Positions 25,978-33,052 of a stretch of DNA of 41,048 nt are shown piece by piece (within the stretch, counting starts at the first letter, position 1; each line of letters starts with the position of its first letter). The notes below the pieces were generated by a model. It saw only the letters and a program-made list of their open reading frames with translations. It ran no database searches and was not told the origin of the DNA. The position numbers and the translations under genes are program-made. The DNA is taken from the NCBI GenBank assembly GCA_910579725.1, contig CAJTUD010000012.1:9364-50411 (forward strand), given 5' to 3'. Source of the stretch: an uncultured Oscillospiraceae bacterium (GTDB taxonomy: Bacteria; Bacillota; Clostridia; Oscillospirales; Oscillospiraceae).

Positions 25978-27429
25978 TTACGCCAGAGAGCGAAAGCCAT
26001 TGGGCGTAAGAAGGTTGAAAATCATCCGGTTAGAGATGGTGTCCCGGTATTCTGTGGAGATCAGACGCCCGCCCTCCGAGCGGTGTTCTTCCGACATGCT
26101 GCGCCGCTCCTTGATGATGCGTCCCTTGATGATGTGGGGGTAATCGCATTCCATCAGACCGTTAATGAGTCCCGAACCCCCAATCAGTCCGACCTGACTG
26201 ATGCTCAGCGGCAGTGGCGGACGTTTGACCTCGCTGTCCAGTTTGCTTCTGGCAAGTATACGCTCAAAGCTGGAGGACGCTTTCAGCTGCCGCGCCAATT
26301 CGTCCTCATTGAACTCGGCGCCGCGGAAGTTTTCCACTTTCAGAGCAGATGCCGGAAGTGCGTAGCGCCCAGCCTCCAGCTTATCCAATGTGGGCAGTTG
26401 TTCCGGATGGGATGCGGCCTTGCACAGCCGCTCTGCCTCCGTCTCGTTGTCTGTCCTCTGCCGCCGCAGGCCCATGACCGCCACCTGCTTGAACTTTTTG
26501 AACTCCCCATCCATAAAACGGTGGATGGACACGTCCTCGAAGTTGTCGCAGAACACGCGGCAAATATCCTCGGTCAAGCGGTAGTAGGGAACGATATAGA
26601 CCATAAGGCCGCCCCGGGTCAGAAGCGGAAGGCTTTCCAGCAGGAACCGCTTTTCATCCCTGCTGCGTCCTCCGTTTTCCGACAAGACGGACAGATAGGG
26701 CGGGTTGAGAAATACCACATGGAACGCCCCAAAGCTGATATGCGCGCCGAAGAAGCTGCCAAAGCCTACCCGGTGGAGCTGGGCCTGGGCCTGCTCGGCG
26801 CGGCTGCGGTCCAATTCGACGCCGTAGCAGAAGCAGTTGTTTCCTGTGGCCATTCTCCGAAGGGCTACGCCGGTCCCGCAGCAGGGATCAAGCAGATTGG
26901 TGGTAATGCCGCTGGGAAAGGCAATTCCCCGGGTAATCAGCGTCACATGGTCCGGGTCGGTGGGATAATACCCCATGCGGACGTTGTTCATCAGTCGGCC
27001 GATCACTGAAGCGTTGGTGGTCTGGTTGGTGGGCAGGCTGCCGGCGAAGCGTTTGAGGGCCGCTGTCAGCTTGCTGTAATCCTTTGTCATCAGCTGAAAA
27101 GCCGCGACCTGCGCTGCGAGGCTCTCAGCGGTGCCGGCCAGCGGGTGCTCCAACTCCAGTAAAAACGGGCGGGTGGCGTGAATCAAAGTTACCAGCGCGT
27201 TGCGCTGCTGCTCCAAAACCTTATAGATCTCAAAGGCTTGTGCCTTTTCTTCCGCGTCAAGCTTTTCTCCGGTCTGCTCTCGATAGACGGGCAGGGCATC
27301 TGCGAAAAGGGAGATCGTCTGTGCCTGGTCTGTTAGCTGTTCCAGCGCGAAGAAGCGCTGTGTGTCAGTGCGTTCTACTGCGCCCGCGTCCTGTTTTGTC
27401 AGTTCTGCTGTCATAGCCGGGTCTTCCAT
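25978..27429 (-). CDS. DUF6094-type class I SAM-dependent DNA methyltransferase
   Basis: A 483-aa protein. The ATG at 27429 (MEDPAMTAEL) is chosen because AAAGGAGG lies eight bases upstream; earlier in-frame starts lack a site. Residues about 1-140 are helical. Motif I is LLDPCCGTGVALRR (about 178-191), followed by the acidic YGVELDRSRAEQA and the catalytic motif IV FLNPPYL (about 240-246). NPPY indicates an amino-methyltransferase (N6-adenine type). Such DUF6094 proteins are frequent in Clostridia integrative elements. No restriction nuclease is encoded nearby, so it may modify the element's own DNA or serve protection. Confidence 0.82.
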   Translation of the reverse strand: MEDPAMTAELTKQDAGAVERTDTQRFFALEQLTDQAQTISLFADALPVYREQTGEKLDAEEKAQAFEIYKVLEQQRNALVTLIHATRPFLLELEHPLAGTAESLAAQVAAFQLMTKDYSKLTAALKRFAGSLPTNQTTNASVIGRLMNNVRMGYYPTDPDHVTLITRGIAFPSGITTNLLDPCCGTGVALRRMATGNNCFCYGVELDRSRAEQAQAQLHRVGFGSFFGAHISFGAFHVVFLNPPYLSVLSENGGRSRDEKRFLLESLPLLTRGGLMVYIVPYYRLTEDICRVFCDNFEDVSIHRFMDGEFKKFKQVAVMGLRRQRTDNETEAERLCKAASHPEQLPTLDKLEAGRYALPASALKVENFRGAEFNEDELARQLKASSSFERILARSKLDSEVKRPPLPLSISQVGLIGGSGLINGLMECDYPHIIKGRIIKERRSMSEEHRSEGGRLISTEYRDTISNRMIFNLLTPNGFRSLA

Positions 27430-27457
27430 AGGAATGTCCTCCTTTACAACAAATCGC

Positions 27458-27489
27458 GCGGGGGCTGCGAATCCAATCACAGCCCCCGC
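27458..27489. other. GC-rich hairpin before the methyltransferase gene
   Basis: GCGGGGGCTG (27458-27467) and CAGCCCCCGC (27480-27489) form a 10-bp stem with a 12-base loop. It lies between the 62-aa gene and the methyltransferase gene. No T-run follows on the minus strand, so it is more likely an mRNA stability or partial attenuation element than a terminator. Confidence 0.5.
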
Positions 27490-27501
27490 GGGGTAAACGC
27501 C

Positions 27502-27690
27502 TTACGCGGCGTTGTGCGTATGTGCGTTGCCTGTGTGCAAGGGCTGAACGCGCCCAGCACAGCAGGTCAAGCAAAGCCGGCCTGCGGTACCGAGAAATCC
27601 TTCCGCGTACAGTTCCGATACGACGGTCCTCCCGTTTATCGTAACCTCGCGGTATTTTCGGATCGTCACCCGCTGCTTTTCAGGCGGCAT
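27502..27690 (-). CDS. Small basic protein, unknown
   Basis: A 62-aa frame from an ATG at 27690 that overlaps the end of the bactofilin-like gene by 11 bases. It reads MPPEKQRVTIRKYREVTING and has an LCLTCCAG cysteine cluster near residue 42, then a His/Asn-rich end. No family recognised. It is not a recognisable ubiquitin-like protein: there is no Gly-Gly end. It ends HNAA. Confidence 0.45.
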   Translation of the reverse strand: MPPEKQRVTIRKYREVTINGRTVVSELYAEGFLGTAGRLCLTCCAGRVQPLHTGNAHTHNAA

Positions 27691-28396
27691 CACGAAAACC
27701 CGGTTCCGCGGCGTGAATATCTTCCCCGGCCGGGAACGGCGCCAGGCGCAGCGCATAGCCGCTGGGCTTCAGCAGGCGGTACAGCGCCGCCAGCCGCTTA
27801 AACTCAAAGTCGTCCCACAGGTCGGCGTTGAGCGCGCTGGGCGGCGGCGCGAATGCCTCAAAATCCGGGGCGTCCCCGTTTCCCAGGTCAGGCTCCAGCG
27901 TCTCCGGGGCGGATTCCGGCGTGTCCTCAATAGGGACATATTCGGCGTCCACAGGGACCCGGACCGTCAGCGACATCCACAGCCGGCGGAAAAAGCCGGC
28001 CAGCAGAGCGCCGGGAATGCTCCTACGCCTGTCGGACAGATTCACTACCTCCTGGGCGCGCAGCTCACCGATCTGGCTCAGAGCCACCGTCAGCCTGGTG
28101 GTCTCCACATAGGCCGCTTCCAGACAACAGGACACCACCGCCGCGCCGGATACCCTGACCTCGGAGGCGCACACGCGCTCCGCAGCCAGCTTTCCGGTCG
28201 TAATATGCGCCGCGTCAATATCCGCAGCAGACAGAGACCGGCAGGCGATGGAACCGGCGTCTAAAACGCCTTTACCGGAGATGTGACGGGCCTGGATGCT
28301 GTTCTCCACGATCAGCACGCCGTCGTTGACGATGTTCCGGCAGGCCAGTGCTTCATAGTGCAGGGTCTTCCCCTTGGGGATGTAGAGATTTTTCAT
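27680..28396 (-). CDS. Bactofilin-like beta-helix protein
   Basis: A 238-aa protein; the ATG at 28396 (MKNLYIPKGKTLHYEALACR) has GAGAGGAAT upstream, better than the in-frame ATG at 28414. Residues 1-115 consist of short repeating strands of the type 'V-x-x-x-G-V/I-L-x-V/A-x-x-I-x-A-x-x-I', for example LIVENSIQARHISGKGVLDA and IDAAHITTGKLAAERVCASE, which predict a right-handed beta helix like bactofilins. The second half is acidic and Pro-rich and ends in a small helical domain. Bactofilins polymerise into scaffolds. Here it may organise the element's DNA or protein complex; this is an inference. Confidence 0.6.
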   Translation of the reverse strand: MKNLYIPKGKTLHYEALACRNIVNDGVLIVENSIQARHISGKGVLDAGSIACRSLSAADIDAAHITTGKLAAERVCASEVRVSGAAVVSCCLEAAYVETTRLTVALSQIGELRAQEVVNLSDRRRSIPGALLAGFFRRLWMSLTVRVPVDAEYVPIEDTPESAPETLEPDLGNGDAPDFEAFAPPPSALNADLWDDFEFKRLAALYRLLKPSGYALRLAPFPAGEDIHAAEPGFRDAA

Positions 28397-28432
28397 AACT
28401 GATATTCCTCTCATAAAATGATAGTAACGGCG

Positions 28433-29545
28433 TCAAGCCGCCCTGTTCAGGTAGAACGGCAGGACCAGCGCGGTATCAACCTGGTCTGTTAAAATGATGG
28501 GCGATACCGGGGTGTTCATTTGCATGGACACCGTATCCAGCTTTTTCGCCCGGAACTGCTGGAGTCCGTCCAGCATATAGCTGGCCCGAAAACCGATCTC
28601 CTGCCGGGGGACGTCCTCCATGTTCAGCCGGGAGCGGTAGTCCCCGCTTTTGGTATGCAGCAACAGTACACCGCCGTTAAATCGGATAGGCTCCCTGCTG
28701 GGATTGGAAATGAATTTCTCCAGATACTGCAAGTTCCCGACAAAATCCGAAATGTTGACGGTATACCCCTCCGGATAATGCCGGGGGATGGCGGCGTCAA
28801 AATCAAGGCTTTCGCCCTCCGGCAGCTTGGTAATGATGCGAATATCGCCGCTGTCAAAGGCGGCGCGGCGCTTACCCACCAACAGTTGGCAGTCCGCTCC
28901 CTCAAAGACAGGCAGCAGCCTCATCGCGCCGGGCGGGATATGAAAGGGGGCGTCCACACAAAGCGCTTCGTCCCGGTTCATCGCCAGCCTGTGGCCATCC
29001 ACAGCTCCGATCCGATTGTCGAAAAACTTCACGCACTGGTTGCACGGCCTGATTGAGTCGTCAGACAGCGCGTACTTGATCCGTTCAAACCGCTTACGGA
29101 GCGATGCGGTCTGGACGGTATAGGTGTGCTCGGCTTCCACATCGGGCAGCTCCGGAAACTCCTCGGCCGCTGTGACCCGCTGGCAGATCTCTTTGCCGCC
29201 GCAGCTGATCCACAAGTCCCCGTCCAGGTCCGTCTTTGTAGGGGCGTGTTCCGGCGGCTGGCCCTTGCGATAGGAAAACTCCAGTTCCCCGGACAAAAAC
29301 TTGCAGGCGGTGAGAAGCCTCCTGCTGCCGGTCAGGACGAAGGCGCAGGAACCTCCCTCCGCGGGGATAGACGCCTGACACCACAATTCCAGATCCGTAC
29401 AGGTCAGCGTACAGGCATCGCCGTCAAACCGAACAAGGACTTCCATTAAAGCAGGAATACTGCACTTTTTAGGAGCCACTTTCAGGACTTTTTCCAGTGC
29501 CTTTTGAAATTCGCCCGCATTGACAATACATCTTGCATCCATCAT
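28433..29545 (-). CDS. Sliding clamp paralogue (DNA polymerase III beta-like)
   Basis: A 370-aa protein; ATG at 29545 overlapping the ThiF gene stop, with GGAGGAAAG upstream. Its length equals that of DnaN. The N-terminus (GEFQKALEKVLKVAPKKCSI, then PALMEVLVRFDGDACTLTCT and DLELWCQASIP) follows the beta-clamp pattern 'L-x-x-x-L-x-x-V-x-x-x-x-x-x-x-x-P-x-L-x-x-V-x-x-x-x-x-x-x-x-L-x-x-T-D-L-E'. The third domain (SPIILTDQVDTALVLPFYLN) resembles the P-x-x-I/L-x-x-D...h-x-L-P-h/M-x-x-R/N end. It probably is an accessory clamp encoded by the mobile element, not the chromosomal dnaN, since the surroundings are not the origin region. It ends NRAA. Confidence 0.85.
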   Translation of the reverse strand: MMDARCIVNAGEFQKALEKVLKVAPKKCSIPALMEVLVRFDGDACTLTCTDLELWCQASIPAEGGSCAFVLTGSRRLLTACKFLSGELEFSYRKGQPPEHAPTKTDLDGDLWISCGGKEICQRVTAAEEFPELPDVEAEHTYTVQTASLRKRFERIKYALSDDSIRPCNQCVKFFDNRIGAVDGHRLAMNRDEALCVDAPFHIPPGAMRLLPVFEGADCQLLVGKRRAAFDSGDIRIITKLPEGESLDFDAAIPRHYPEGYTVNISDFVGNLQYLEKFISNPSREPIRFNGGVLLLHTKSGDYRSRLNMEDVPRQEIGFRASYMLDGLQQFRAKKLDTVSMQMNTPVSPIILTDQVDTALVLPFYLNRAA

Positions 29546-30333
29546 GCTGCTTTCCTCCGCTTTTTCTGTTTTTGATAGGCGCGGATATTTACCGTTTTGG
29601 TGGAAAAGGTAGCCTGCTGCACCGTACTGCTGCCCACCACCAGAATGTTGTAGATGATCGTCACCACCGCTGTAGCGGCCATGAGATTGGCTGCAATCGT
29701 CTGGGGTGCGGACAGCGACGCGTCCGCGCAGGACACCTCGGATGGAAACAGGTCGTCCGGCTGGGCCATATCGGGATAGAGCGCGCCCACCGGTTTATAA
29801 ATTGTTTTTCCGCCGCGGCGGATACCACACACCACCTGTCCGGTATACTCTCCGTTGCCGGAATCAATGTAGACCAGTTCCTTTGTGCGCAGGAACACCT
29901 CATGGCACAGCTGGCGGGAGCGGTTATTATCCACCGCGCCGATCAGGATCACCAGCTCCGAAATGGTCTCGGGTGTTTGCACATAGGTTTTCGGGTCGGT
30001 AACAAAACGCCCTGTACGCCAGGACCGGGGCGCAATCAGTTCCTCCAGCTTCTCCGCGTTTTCGATAAAGTCCGGGACATAGGAGGTCTCCAGGCCGAAC
30101 ACATTGGAATACCGCTCCGCCACAACCCGGGCCTTGTTCAGCCCCAGGTCGGCTTTCGTGAAGTTTTGGCGCACCAGGTTCTTTTCCTCCACAATGTCCC
30201 CATCGCAGATGACAAATTGGACCGGGCGTTCCAGCGCGTAGAGCAGGCGGTAGAGGTGGGGGGCGATGTGGCCCCCGGTGCCGCCCGCGCCGATCATTAC
30301 GATTTTGACCGGCCATATTTTTGAAAAGATCAT
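29542..30333 (-). CDS. ThiF/E1-like adenylyltransferase (PRTRC ThiF family)
   Basis: A 263-aa protein; ATG at 30333 overlapping the JAMM gene stop (ATGA). The Rossmann ATP site is IVMIGAGGTGGH (GxGGTG, residues 15-20). The adenylation residues are visible: VICDGDIVEEKNLVRQNF (D44/D46, R55, N57), LNKAR (K67) and GAVDNNRSRQ (D135). A likely thioester cysteine is in EVSCADAS (C202). These features fit the ThiF family of PRTRC cassettes (ParB-related, ThiF-related). It would activate the C-terminus of a small ubiquitin-like or sulfur-carrier protein, but no such partner gene is recognised here. It ends RKAA. Confidence 0.88.
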   Translation of the reverse strand: MIFSKIWPVKIVMIGAGGTGGHIAPHLYRLLYALERPVQFVICDGDIVEEKNLVRQNFTKADLGLNKARVVAERYSNVFGLETSYVPDFIENAEKLEELIAPRSWRTGRFVTDPKTYVQTPETISELVILIGAVDNNRSRQLCHEVFLRTKELVYIDSGNGEYTGQVVCGIRRGGKTIYKPVGALYPDMAQPDDLFPSEVSCADASLSAPQTIAANLMAATAVVTIIYNILVVGSSTVQQATFSTKTVNIRAYQKQKKRRKAA

Positions 30334-31706
30334 GCCGCCGCCTCAAGGAATCGACGCGTTACATCTTCCGCCGGCTTGATCCGGTCCAGCCATGCCAGCG
30401 GAATATCCCCTTCTGGCATCGGCTCCAGCACCTGCGCCGGAGAAATCTCACAGAAATGCCCTCCGTTGCACACGCGGACAGACAGCTCCGGATAGTAGCG
30501 GTTCAGACGGCCCATTACCATATAGACCCGATTGGCGCGCTCGTCCCGGTCGTCCGTAGGGGAGAACTCGGCGGGCATATCGTTGTGGGAGTGCAGATCG
30601 GCGTAGTGGAGATACCGCTCGTCATTGAGCAGATCGTCATCCAGCACCGCATCCACGAACTCCTTGCCCACCGTCTGCGTCGGCACATAGAGGAAAAACC
30701 GTTTCTCCTCCCGGTCCCAATAGATATGCACCAGAGCCTCCAGCGGACAGCCGCCCTTCCCGTTATCCATCAGGCAGCGAAACAGCGTGACCGCCTGCTC
30801 CATCAGGCTGTAGGGAATGAGGGGCAGGGCCGGAGCAAAACCGGCCCTGATGTCGTCCAAGTACCTCACGCCGCTGGTGGGCGTGATAAACTCGCCGGCG
30901 CATGTCACGCGCCGCTCATATACCCGGCCGTCCTGCGCAGGGATGAAGGAGATGGCCTTTTTCGATGCTCTGGCGTCAGCCAGGCGGGGGAAAATACCCT
31001 TGTAGGCGCACTCCCCCTTCTTCTGCATCGTCACTTTCGGCTTCACGATGCACTTGGGCCGCTTATCAGCGGCCTTTTTCAGCGCGTCCATGAACTCCTT
31101 GGAGCTTTCAATCTCCCGCTTGAGATTGCCGATCTTGGTCTTGCGCGGCGTGGCCACGTTCTTTACGATTTTCCCGTAAGTGACCGTCCAGGAAATGCTC
31201 TGGGCTTCGTCAAACTCCGGGAAATCATCCGCCTTGGCAAGGCGCAGCTCCTCAAAGGTCTGGTCAACATTTTCGATGGGCTCCTCACTGCCGTTGTAAG
31301 AGAAAACGGGGAGCTGTGCGAAAATGGGCGCGGCGGTCTTCGCCGCGTTCTTCTTCTCCTGAAGGTCCATGGCGGCCAGCAGGGGATTGGTCTCCTCCGT
31401 AGTCTGAGCCGGAGGTGTTTTTGGCGTCTCCGCGGAAGCAGGGACTGCCGGGGGTGCGGCCGGAGGGGGCGTCTGGGTGGTTCCCAGCTGATCCTGCGCC
31501 TGCTGTCCGGGCGCCGGGGACGGTGTGACCGATGCGGCCTCTCCGGAGGCGGGTGCCTCCGTCGGGGGTGTCATCTTGGTGAAGGGATTCTCCACCTCAT
31601 CCGCACTGCCCAGGTCGGTGAATGCGACGCCGCCTGCACCTCCGAAAAAATCTCCGGCATCCTGGCCTGTGCTCTCTCCGGGAAAGCTGAACAGATTGTC
31701 ACTCAT
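30330..31706 (-). CDS. JAMM/JAB-domain metalloprotease (PRTRC protein A-like)
   Basis: A 458-aa protein; ATG at 31706 after AAAGGAG. The first 150 residues are Pro/Ala/Thr-rich and probably disordered. A central domain (about 150-300) is unassigned. The C-terminal domain carries the JAMM zinc signature HSHNDMPAEFSPTD: His372, His374, Ser382 and Asp385 in perfect H-x-H-x7-S-x2-D spacing. JAMM proteins cut isopeptide or peptide bonds after ubiquitin-like domains, and PRTRC protein A has this fold. As first gene of the operon it follows a structured leader with an attenuator-like terminator. It ends EAAA. Confidence 0.88.
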   Translation of the reverse strand: MSDNLFSFPGESTGQDAGDFFGGAGGVAFTDLGSADEVENPFTKMTPPTEAPASGEAASVTPSPAPGQQAQDQLGTTQTPPPAAPPAVPASAETPKTPPAQTTEETNPLLAAMDLQEKKNAAKTAAPIFAQLPVFSYNGSEEPIENVDQTFEELRLAKADDFPEFDEAQSISWTVTYGKIVKNVATPRKTKIGNLKREIESSKEFMDALKKAADKRPKCIVKPKVTMQKKGECAYKGIFPRLADARASKKAISFIPAQDGRVYERRVTCAGEFITPTSGVRYLDDIRAGFAPALPLIPYSLMEQAVTLFRCLMDNGKGGCPLEALVHIYWDREEKRFFLYVPTQTVGKEFVDAVLDDDLLNDERYLHYADLHSHNDMPAEFSPTDDRDERANRVYMVMGRLNRYYPELSVRVCNGGHFCEISPAQVLEPMPEGDIPLAWLDRIKPAEDVTRRFLEAAA

Positions 31707-31739
31707 GGTTTTGCTCCTTTCATTTTTTTGTGAGGACGC

Positions 31740-31782
31740 AAAAAACCGCAGTCCTCTCCCGAAGGAGCAGACTGCGGTTTTT
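31740..31782 (-). terminator. Intrinsic terminator / attenuator before the JAMM gene
   Basis: AAAAACCGCAGTC (31741-31753) pairs with GACTGCGGTTTTT (31770-31782), a perfect 13-bp stem. On the minus strand the run of six T (31745-31740) follows directly. Because the stem is flanked by A and T runs it could also stop plus-strand transcripts. It may attenuate the downstream operon or simply end the transcript of the HTH gene at 31988-32365. Confidence 0.88.
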
Positions 31783-31881
31783 GTACGGACTCGTGTTGGT
31801 ATTTAGGATGCTGACAGGTCTCCCAAGGGCATACTGCCCCCAGGAGCGAATATCTGACCTGAAAAAATCTTACCTAAATAC
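31740..31881 (-). ncRNA. Structured leader RNA of the E1/E2/JAMM operon
   Basis: Read on the minus strand, a predicted transcript starting near 31881 folds as nested helices. P1 is GTATTTAGG (31881-31873) with CCTAAATAC (31807-31799). P2 is CAGGTC (31861-31856) with GACCTG (31820-31815). P3 is CTCC (31846-31843) with GGAG (31823-31820; its last base also closes P2) plus an inner GGGCA/TGCCC stem around a 3-base loop. The terminator hairpin at 31741-31782 follows, 35 bases before the JAMM start codon. The layout is that of a riboswitch, antisense-controlled attenuator or other leader. I cannot match it to a known RNA family. Confidence 0.55.
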
Positions 31882-31887
31882 ACCTTG

Positions 31888-31916
31888 AGCATACCATGTT
31901 TTTCTCCGCTTGAACA
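31888..31916 (-). promoter_or_regulatory. Promoter of the E1/E2/JAMM operon
   Basis: On the minus strand TGTTCA (31916-31911), a 17-base spacer, and TATGCT (31893-31888) with an extended TGG before it. The predicted start falls at about 31881, exactly at the 5' arm of helix P1 of the leader. Confidence 0.55.
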
Positions 31917-31987
31917 GTTGAGGTTTTTTCTACACCTGTCCCCGAGGAGCTATAGGGTAAGCCTGCAAAGGGCTCCGGCTGCTTAAA

Positions 31988-32365
31988 TCAATCGTGGTCG
32001 CATGGCTGGCGGTTCATCGCCATAACCTCCAGAATTTTATCAAGAATGACCTTGATCCCCCAAAACTGATTATCCGGCAAACGGGAAATGCGTTCTGTCA
32101 TATGGCTGATTGCAGCGTCCCGATCCTTCTGGCTACCAGTATCTGCCGTTCCAAACAAAATTGTATCTGCGGAGACTGACAGCAAAGAGCAGATTTTCTT
32201 GAGCGTAGCCAGAGAAACGCCAGCCGCTCCACACTCAATCGCGGAAATGTGCTTCACACCCAGCCCGATTAACTCTGCGAAACTTTCCTGCGTTAATCCA
32301 GCGCTTTCCCGAACCTGCTTTACATTCAGTCCAATCTCAATGTTGATCGGCTTCTTCTCCTTCAT
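31988..32365 (-). CDS. XRE-family HTH repressor
   Basis: A 125-aa protein; ATG at 32365 after GAGGTGGTGG. Residues 10-70 are a canonical XRE domain: LNVKQVRESAGLTQESFAEL, IGLGVKHISAIECGAAGVSL and LKKICSLLSVSADTILFG. The C-terminal part (ISHMTERISRLPDNQFWGIK) is helical and probably dimerises. It is divergent from the SLOG gene, with a palindromic operator-like site between them, so it probably represses itself and the divergent pair. It lies upstream of the JAMM operon leader. Confidence 0.9.
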   Translation of the reverse strand: MKEKKPINIEIGLNVKQVRESAGLTQESFAELIGLGVKHISAIECGAAGVSLATLKKICSLLSVSADTILFGTADTGSQKDRDAAISHMTERISRLPDNQFWGIKVILDKILEVMAMNRQPCDHD

Positions 32366-32385
32366 AGTGCCACCACCTCTTTTTG

Positions 32386-32398
32386 TTAGTTTAACTAA
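32386..32398. promoter_or_regulatory. Palindromic operator candidate
   Basis: TTAGTTTAACTAA is a perfect dyad around a central T. It lies 20 bases upstream of the HTH start codon and 8 bases before the -35 box of the divergent promoter, the expected place for an XRE-type operator. Confidence 0.55.
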
Positions 32399-32406
32399 TG
32401 ATGGTG

Positions 32407-32436
32407 TTGACTATAACCACTTATATTTATTATAAT
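32407..32436 (+). promoter_or_regulatory. Promoter of the SLOG/membrane protein pair
   Basis: TTGACT (32407-32412), 18-base spacer, TATAAT (32431-32436). The gene starts at 32513. Confidence 0.7.
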
Positions 32437-32512
32437 ATGTAACAAGAATACCGTTATATATGGACACATAAGCGGCGGAGGAAGATAACCAATAAGTTGG
32501 AGAGTGATTCAA

Positions 32513-33052
32513 ATGAGATTCATAGCGACAGCCTGCTCGTTTACCGGGCACCGGCCGCACAAGTTCCCATGGAAGGATCATGAAACAGACCCACGATGCA
32601 CAGCGTTGAAATCGACGCTGGCAGAGCAGATCGCGGCGCTGACTGCCGCTGGAGTGACGGACTACTACAGCGGCGGTGCGGATGGGACCGATTGCTATGC
32701 GGCGGAAGTAGTCCTGTCCCTGCGCAAAAAAAATCCCGCATTGAAGCTACACTGTGTCCTGCCCTGCAAGGAGCAGGCGGAGAAGTGGGACGCCACCGCA
32801 CAGAAGCGGTATTACTCCATTTTACAGCGGGCCGATTCAGTAACATATGTAAGCCAAAAATATTATGACGGCTGTATGATCGACCGGAATCACCGGCTGG
32901 TAGAGTCCGCCGGTCTGCTGCTGGCGGTCTATAATGGAGTGCGGCGCAGCGGTACAGGCGCAACGGTAAATTACGCCAGAAAGATGGGACGGGAGATCAT
33001 CATAATTGACCCGCTTACCCGAGCTGTGACTCATGAAGGAGGCGGCGTATGA
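32513..33052 (+). CDS. SLOG-family protein (DUF1273/YpsA-like)
   Basis: A 179-aa protein; ATG at 32513 with GGAGAG upstream. It has the features of the SLOG Rossmann-like family: ACSFTGHRPHKFPWKDHETD at the N-terminus, then YYSGGADGTDCYAAEVVLSL (glycine-rich nucleotide site), LHCVLPCKEQAEKWDATAQK and a final VYNGVRRSGTGATVNYARKM. YpsA/DUF1273 members bind nucleotide-like ligands, and SLOG proteins in conflict systems are proposed to sense nucleotide signals. Its stop overlaps the start of the membrane protein gene, suggesting they act together. No enzymatic role is proven. Confidence 0.85.
   Translation: MRFIATACSFTGHRPHKFPWKDHETDPRCTALKSTLAEQIAALTAAGVTDYYSGGADGTDCYAAEVVLSLRKKNPALKLHCVLPCKEQAEKWDATAQKRYYSILQRADSVTYVSQKYYDGCMIDRNHRLVESAGLLLAVYNGVRRSGTGATVNYARKMGREIIIIDPLTRAVTHEGGGV

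Noticed and set aside
25978..27429. Complete restriction-modification system
   Set aside because: The NPPY methyltransferase has no nuclease or specificity subunit gene next to it.
27502..27690. Ubiquitin-like modifier for the E1
   Set aside because: The 62-aa protein has no Gly-Gly or single-Gly end and no clear beta-grasp pattern.
22514..31706. CBASS or Bil-type defence operon based on E1/E2/JAB genes
   Set aside because: No CD-NTase, effector nuclease or recognisable ubiquitin-like gene is present, and the E2 and ThiF types fit PRTRC cassettes better.
29533..31733. Plus-strand frames opposite ThiF and JAMM genes (29533-30324, 30321-31733)
   Set aside because: They mirror the codon structure of well-supported minus-strand enzymes and show no recognisable protein features.
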